The notes beneath the pieces are model-generated. The model saw nothing but the letters and a program-made list of their open reading frames with translations, did not search any database and was not told the origin of the DNA. The position numbers and the translations under genes were made by a program. From contig JAPLUJ010000692.1 of assembly GCA_026397695.1 (NCBI GenBank), positions 1 to 9,808 of the forward strand: a stretch of DNA of 9,808 nucleotides. Direction: 5' to 3'. This document shows, in pieces, positions 5,780 to 9,808 of the stretch; position 1 is the first letter of the stretch; every line of letters begins with the position of its first letter. This DNA is from Verrucomicrobiota bacterium. Its GTDB lineage: Bacteria; Verrucomicrobiota; Verrucomicrobiia; Verrucomicrobiales; Akkermansiaceae.

Positions 5780-7930
5780 ATGCGGAAAATTGAATCCGAC
5801 ATGCGCGGGTACTTGAAGCTCTATTGCGGGCGTCATCTGCTGTTCGTCGCGGCGGTGATGGCTGCGGTCTGTGTGGCGGTGGCGGATGCGCACCCCGCGC
5901 GGGGTCTGTTAGTGGGGGTCGTGTCAGGAGCGGCGGGGGTTTATGGTGCGGGTTGGCGGCATGGTTTGGCGTGGCTGCTGTGCGGCTGGCTAGCAGTCGC
6001 GAGTTTCACCTGGCGGGATGTTTCCCAACGGATGGCGGAGCGCGAATTGTTAGCCGCGCCGGGGGGTTGGGTGCGGGCGCGGGTACTGAAGGACGCGCAG
6101 AGTGGTGGCCGTTATTGGGTTGCGCCTGCTAGATTGCGGGCGGGCGGGCGGGCGGGTGCGACAGTCTTGTGGGAAGGCCGGGGGGAAGCCCCTGTGGCGG
6201 GCGCGGTGGTAACGGCCCGGGGCAACTTCGGCCCGCTGCCCGAACCGCGGAATCGGGGGGAGTTTGACCGGGCCGCATGGCTGAGGAGGCAGGGCGTGGC
6301 GGCGGTGTTTCGCACGGAGTGGGAGGACACGCTGGAAACCGGACGCCTGGCAGTGCTGGGAGCGCGGATCCGCCATGGTTTCCGTGACCGGGTGACGGCT
6401 GGTCTGTTAGAAGATTCGCAGGAAGCCAACGTCATCCGGGCGGTGGTGATCGGGGAGACCCCGCCGGACGCGGACGCATTGATTGCGGCATTCCGGAACT
6501 TGCTGCCCTTGGTGTTCGGCTATTCGTGGATCACCGGCAACAGCGCACCCGCCGTGCGCTCCGCTTGGATGGCGGCGGTTTTTCTGGGTGCTTTCGTGTT
6601 CCGCCGTCCGCCTGATCTGTTGAATGCGCTGGGAGCTGTTTTGTTAGGGGCCATGCTGTGGGACGGGCGGCTGTTATTTCAGCCTGGCGTGCAACTTTCC
6701 TACGGGGTGGTGGCGGCCATCGCCGTTGGAGCGGCATGGACTTCCAAGGCGTTCACCTGGATGACCGTGCCGGAACTTTACCTGCCGACGCAGATGATAC
6801 CCCGGTGGCAGTCGTTTTGGCTGAAGCGGCGGAGAGGCGTTGCCCAATCGCTGGGTGTTTCGCTCGCCGCAGGTGTTGGGTCGGCACCTCTCACGGCGTT
6901 TCACTTTGGGTTGGTGACCCCGGTGTCGGTGATGGCCAATCTGGTGTTAGTCCCCTTGGTGTTTGTGTTGCTCGTCGCGGCTTTGGCGGCCGTCGCGCTG
7001 TCGCCCGTGGCACCACCGGTGGCGCGCGGGGTGAACCGCCTGAATGGAATGGTGGCCAATGCCAGCGTGGTCTCGGCGGAATTTTTCTCGGCGATTCCGG
7101 GCGGACATTTGCATGTGGGGCGGGAATCCCGGCCGGTATTGCTGGTGTATGACCTCGGCCATGGTGCTGGGGCGGCCTGTTTTTCCGGCGGTTCTAACGG
7201 CGCGGTGCTCATCGATTGCGGGGACCGCCAAAGTTTCAAGCGCTGTGTGATGCCATCCTTGCGGCAGCTTGGAATCGAACCGGATTCGGTGGTGTTGAGC
7301 CATCCGGATGGCGGGCATCTCGGTGGGGCGGCGGCGGTCTGGCAGGCATTCCCTATCCGTCAGGTGTTAGTGCCCGTCCAACTCTCGCGCAGTCCGACGT
7401 TCCGGGCATGGATGGAGAACGCTCCCAAGGCGGGCATCCGGATTGGCCAGGTGGCGGTGCCCGGCTGGCACGCGTTTCCAGACGGCGCTTCTCTGGAAAT
7501 TCTGCACGCCCCGGATCCACTGGCCGTGAATGCGCTGGCGGACGACAGGGTGGCCGTGTTCCGCCTCCATTGGCGCGGCTGGAAACTTCTCCTAACAAGT
7601 GACGCCGGCATGGGAACGGAGCGGAAATTGCTCGATGCCGGCTTGGATCTATCAGCAGATCTGATCATCGCCGGCCGTCACCGCACTGATCTCACACTGT
7701 GCGATGCGTTTCTCGACGCCGTCAATCCGCAGGCGATCATGGCCTCGAATGCACCGTTTCCCGTTGAGGAAAAGCTGGATCAAGGCACGGTAGATTATTG
7801 GAAATCCCGCTCTATCCAAGTGGTTGATCAAGCGCAATCGGGTGGTGTGACGGTGCGGGTGGACGATGCGGGGAATCTGCGGATCGAGGGGTTTCTGTGT
7901 GCCACACCGCTGGTGCTCAGACATCGGTGA
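5780..7930 (+). CDS. ComEC/Rec2-type DNA uptake protein with apparent internal deletion
   Basis: ComEC forms the inner-membrane channel that brings single-stranded DNA into the cell during transformation. The 716-residue product has N-terminal membrane helices (about 19-76), a DUF4131-like soluble region (about 97-190), the Competence domain (about 200-410) with FRRPPDLLNALGAVLLG and LLFQPGVQLSYG, and a C-terminal metallo-beta-lactamase-like domain (about 452-706). Two things are odd. First, AFRN (237-240) runs straight into LLPLVFGYSWITG (241-253). In ComEC proteins those two points are separated by roughly 35-45 residues that include the conserved H-x4-SG-x-H segment. Second, the nuclease-like domain has HPDGGH (508-513), SDAG (607-610) and GRHRTD (632-637) where classic members have HPDxDH, TGD and HHG, so catalysis is doubtful. 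The gene follows the TPR gene by 19 bases. Confidence 0.85.
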   Translation: MRKIESDMRGYLKLYCGRHLLFVAAVMAAVCVAVADAHPARGLLVGVVSGAAGVYGAGWRHGLAWLLCGWLAVASFTWRDVSQRMAERELLAAPGGWVRARVLKDAQSGGRYWVAPARLRAGGRAGATVLWEGRGEAPVAGAVVTARGNFGPLPEPRNRGEFDRAAWLRRQGVAAVFRTEWEDTLETGRLAVLGARIRHGFRDRVTAGLLEDSQEANVIRAVVIGETPPDADALIAAFRNLLPLVFGYSWITGNSAPAVRSAWMAAVFLGAFVFRRPPDLLNALGAVLLGAMLWDGRLLFQPGVQLSYGVVAAIAVGAAWTSKAFTWMTVPELYLPTQMIPRWQSFWLKRRRGVAQSLGVSLAAGVGSAPLTAFHFGLVTPVSVMANLVLVPLVFVLLVAALAAVALSPVAPPVARGVNRLNGMVANASVVSAEFFSAIPGGHLHVGRESRPVLLVYDLGHGAGAACFSGGSNGAVLIDCGDRQSFKRCVMPSLRQLGIEPDSVVLSHPDGGHLGGAAAVWQAFPIRQVLVPVQLSRSPTFRAWMENAPKAGIRIGQVAVPGWHAFPDGASLEILHAPDPLAVNALADDRVAVFRLHWRGWKLLLTSDAGMGTERKLLDAGLDLSADLIIAGRHRTDLTLCDAFLDAVNPQAIMASNAPFPVEEKLDQGTVDYWKSRSIQVVDQAQSGGVTVRVDDAGNLRIEGFLCATPLVLRHR

Positions 7931-8065
7931 TCCTCAATGGGACCAATGTCCACCTTGCCAATGACTATAGGAGACTCCTCTTATCAAAAAAACTCTTGCG
8001 GCTTTGCGCGTCATGAGAAACCCGGATATGGACAGCCGCGCATCATGCGCTAGGTTGTGCGGCGG
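7931..8065. other. Intergenic gap before rsgA
   Basis: This 135-base gap is less GC-rich than its flanks in the middle. It holds a small palindrome AGGAG-a-CTCCT (about 7969-7979) and a run of seven A soon after. I see neither a strong terminator for the comEC-like gene nor a defensible promoter for rsgA, although the gap is long enough for its own promoter. Confidence 0.3.
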
Positions 8066-9169
8066 ATGACCTTGCGGGATCTCGGTTGGAATCCGGATTT
8101 TGAAACCGCCTTCGCGCCCTACCGCGCGAAAGGCTGGGTGCCCGCACGCCTGATCCGCGAGTCGCCTATCAACTTTGGCGCCTTCCTCGGGGATGGTGAG
8201 GAAATCGACGTCGTGCTGTGCGGCCGTGTCTGGCACGCGGCCGCTTGCGATGCGGACCTGCCGGCGGTGGGCGATTGGGTGGCTCTGGAACTCGGCCACG
8301 AAAACCAGGACCATGTGATCCGCGCGAGGTTGCCCCGCAAGTCGTGCTTTTCCCGCAAAATGCCCGGCAACAGCTCGCAGGCCCAAGTCATCGGTGCCAA
8401 CATCGACATCGTCGCCGTGGTCACCGAGGCCGGTCCGGATTTCAACCTGCGCCGGATGGAACGCTACTTCATGCTGATTGAGCGCAGTGGTGCCAAAGCC
8501 GTGGTCCTGCTCAACAAATCCGACCTGTATCCCGCCGTACAAAACCGCCAGGCCGCCGCGCGGATTGCCGCGCTGTGGGACGGGGCCAAGGTGCACGTCA
8601 CCAGCGCGCTGCAGGGCGACGGTCTAACAATCTTGCGGAAGTATCTCAAAAAGGGTGTCACCATGTGCATCGTGGGCTCCAGCGGAGTGGGCAAATCCAC
8701 CCTCGTCAACCAACTGCATGGCGAGGAGTGGCAGTGGACCGGCGAAGTCAACGAAACCACCGGCAAGGGACGTCACACCACTGCTTCGCGCGAGCTCGTC
8801 CCGCTGCCTGGTGGCGGCATGCTCATCGACAATCCCGGCATGCGGGAAATCCAGATGTGGACTGATGAAACCACGCTGCGCGAGAGTTTTTCCGACGTGG
8901 AGGAGATTGCCGCGAGTTGCAAGTATGCGAATTGCGGCCACCGCAACGACGCGGGTTGTGCGATTCGCGCGGCGGTGGAGAGCGGTGCCTTGGATGCCGC
9001 CCGGCACGATCATTTCCTCAACCTTGAAAATGAAATCGCCGCTCTGAAAAAACGTGCCGAAAAACGCCAGATTGCCGTCGAACGCTGGGCCAAACGCAAT
9101 CGCCGCGTCAAAGCACGGAATCTCAATGACCGCATCCAACTCGAACGGGATGAACGCGGTGATCTCTGA
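8066..9169 (+). CDS. Ribosome small-subunit-dependent GTPase A (RsgA/YjeQ/EngC)
   Basis: RsgA binds the 30S subunit late in its maturation and uses GTP hydrolysis to check or release assembly factors. The order of motifs shows the circularly permuted GTPase typical of the family. Counted from the GTG at 8057, G4 NKSD is at residues 153-156, before the P-loop G1 GSSGVGKST (207-215). G2 TTGKGRHTT (234-242) and G3 DNPGM (258-262) follow. A C-terminal zinc knuckle has Cys288, Cys293, His295 and Cys301, then a basic helix (AEKRQIAVERWAKRNRRVKARN). The N-terminal third is the OB-fold region. I choose the ATG at 8066 (MTLRDLGWNPDFETAF, 367 residues) over the GTG at 8057 because family members open this way, although neither has a strong Shine-Dalgarno. 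All key residues are present and the length is normal. Confidence 0.95.
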   Translation: MTLRDLGWNPDFETAFAPYRAKGWVPARLIRESPINFGAFLGDGEEIDVVLCGRVWHAAACDADLPAVGDWVALELGHENQDHVIRARLPRKSCFSRKMPGNSSQAQVIGANIDIVAVVTEAGPDFNLRRMERYFMLIERSGAKAVVLLNKSDLYPAVQNRQAAARIAALWDGAKVHVTSALQGDGLTILRKYLKKGVTMCIVGSSGVGKSTLVNQLHGEEWQWTGEVNETTGKGRHTTASRELVPLPGGGMLIDNPGMREIQMWTDETTLRESFSDVEEIAASCKYANCGHRNDAGCAIRAAVESGALDAARHDHFLNLENEIAALKKRAEKRQIAVERWAKRNRRVKARNLNDRIQLERDERGDL

Positions 9170-9222
9170 GGCTCCGCGTCTTCCCGCTTGATGCCCCGAC
9201 GTTTACGGATGATTCTCGCGGC

Positions 9223-9808
9223 ATGTATTCCTCCCGCTGGAAATCCACCCTGCGCCGGTGCCTGCCGATCGCCGGCGTGTTGGCGGCGGCTTTCACCCAG
9301 CCCGCGCCGGCCCAGACCGCGGGCTTGAAAGAAACGGTTAAACCTCTAACATCCTCCCGGCCTGCCGCTTTTGCCGCTGCCGATCAACCCGACGAGTCCC
9401 GCACGAGACTCGAGCAATGGTTGCGGGATGCCCGCGATACCCGGGTGCGCTTGGAGGCCACCGATGCTGCCACCACCCTGCCCGAGGGAATAAGCACGGG
9501 GGAACTCGATGACCGCCGCCGCGACCTGGAACAAACGGTTCTAACGATTGCGCGCGCGCTCAAGAATTTCAACTCCATCGCGGACGCCCGCAAAGACCTG
9601 GAGACCACCCGTGCCGAGGCCGCCGCATGGCAGGGGTTCAAGGAAAAACCTCCATACTCGCTGCTGATGGTCGACGACCTGCTCAACGAGCGCGACGCGG
9701 TCCAAGCCAACCTCGATTCCTGCGAATCCTCGCTGTCGAATTACCAACGCCTCATCGCCACCACCGTGGACGACACCAAAGCCGCCGAAGATGTGGTGAG
9801 CAGCGCCA
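9223..9808 (+). CDS. Exported coiled-coil protein, 5' part only; possible MscS/MscK-type channel
   Basis: The frame opens at the ATG at 9223 and stays open to the window edge, giving 195 residues of a longer protein. It begins with a signal peptide (basic RWKSTLRR, hydrophobic core, cleavage after PAPA near residue 30). A long, charged, helical region follows, with heptad-like stretches such as RTRLEQWLRDARDTRVRLEA and DDRRRDLEQTVLTIARALK, so it is probably a periplasmic coiled coil. The phrase EKPPYSLLMVDDLLNERDAVQANL resembles what I recall from periplasmic N-terminal regions of large mechanosensitive channels. No channel domain is visible in this window, so the product name is tentative. 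It starts 53 bases after rsgA on the same strand, with no obvious terminator between. Confidence 0.55.
   Translation, partial: MYSSRWKSTLRRCLPIAGVLAAAFTQPAPAQTAGLKETVKPLTSSRPAAFAAADQPDESRTRLEQWLRDARDTRVRLEATDAATTLPEGISTGELDDRRRDLEQTVLTIARALKNFNSIADARKDLETTRAEAAAWQGFKEKPPYSLLMVDDLLNERDAVQANLDSCESSLSNYQRLIATTVDDTKAAEDVVSSA

Larger units (their letters stand above)
2755..9546. repeat. Dispersed hexamer TGTTAG / CTAACA across the backbone
   Basis: The hexamer occurs 13 times on either strand, at 2755, 3027, 3474, 3764, 5907, 6048, 6405, 6642, 6945, 7365, 7592, 8624 and 9346. Three further sites match only the inner five bases (4351, 7194, 9541). It lies inside genes as well as at two stop codons (the xylA remnant and the phosphodiesterase both end TGT TAG). 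It is absent from the GC-rich repeat DNA of 1-577 and 1741-2448. The function is unknown. Confidence 0.5.

Noticed and set aside
4765..5802. A 345-residue open frame on the minus strand, opposite the TPR gene and part of the RelE-like gene
   Set aside because: It runs antisense to two genes with recognisable domains, has no family features, and is rich in Arg, His, Pro and Ser as expected from the opposite strand of GC-rich coding DNA.
7969..7979. AGGAG-a-CTCCT as a terminator for the comEC-like gene
   Set aside because: The loop of one base is too small for a stable RNA hairpin and no T tract follows.
7934..8596. A 220-residue minus-strand frame over the start of rsgA
   Set aside because: RsgA is certain on the plus strand here, so this is its antisense shadow; no domain is recognisable.

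Overview
The window most likely comes from a GC-rich member of the Verrucomicrobiota, probably the Luteolibacter/Haloferula side of Verrucomicrobiales. This rests on my memory of family-specific wording in the ComEC, RsgA, RelE-like and phosphodiesterase proteins, not on a search. The backbone looks about 60% GC by eye. No rRNA, tRNA or CRISPR array is visible.

Layout. (1) 1-577 has no convincing gene. It holds two copies of one hairpin-rich repeat in inverted orientation (13-103 and 131-217) and a short TTTCAGC tandem repeat. (2) 578-1845 is an AT-rich gene for an unrecognised secreted protein. It reads in two frames joined at a run of eight T, and only its last 34 codons are GC-rich. (3) 1846-2448 has no gene and is packed with palindromes: two diverged, inverted copies of one imperfect palindrome (1956-2020 and 2310-2377) flank a 158-bp MITE-like element (2044-2201) with 18-bp perfect terminal inverted repeats and a 9-bp direct repeat on each side. 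(4) 2449-2760 is the last quarter of a xylose isomerase gene, cut off at its 5' side. (5) 2761-3026 is a stem-loop-rich gap between convergent genes. (6) 3027-4385 (minus) is a type I phosphodiesterase / nucleotide pyrophosphatase-like protein. (7) 4574-4936 is an orphan RelE/ParE-like protein. (8) 5023-5760 and 5780-7930 form a tight pair: a membrane-anchored TPR protein and a ComEC/Rec2 protein. (9) 8066-9169 encodes the ribosome-maturation GTPase RsgA. (10) 9223 to the window end is the start of an exported coiled-coil protein, possibly the periplasmic part of a large mechanosensitive channel.

The left 2.45 kb is an accessory zone of repeats, a foreign-composition gene, a small mobile element and a gene remnant. 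The right 7.3 kb is ordinary chromosomal backbone. The main oddities are the MITE inserted in a palindrome, a ComEC that seems to have lost in frame its most conserved membrane segment, and a hexamer (TGTTAG/CTAACA) that is over-represented in the backbone and absent from the GC-rich repeat DNA. I see no complete new defence or biosynthetic system.
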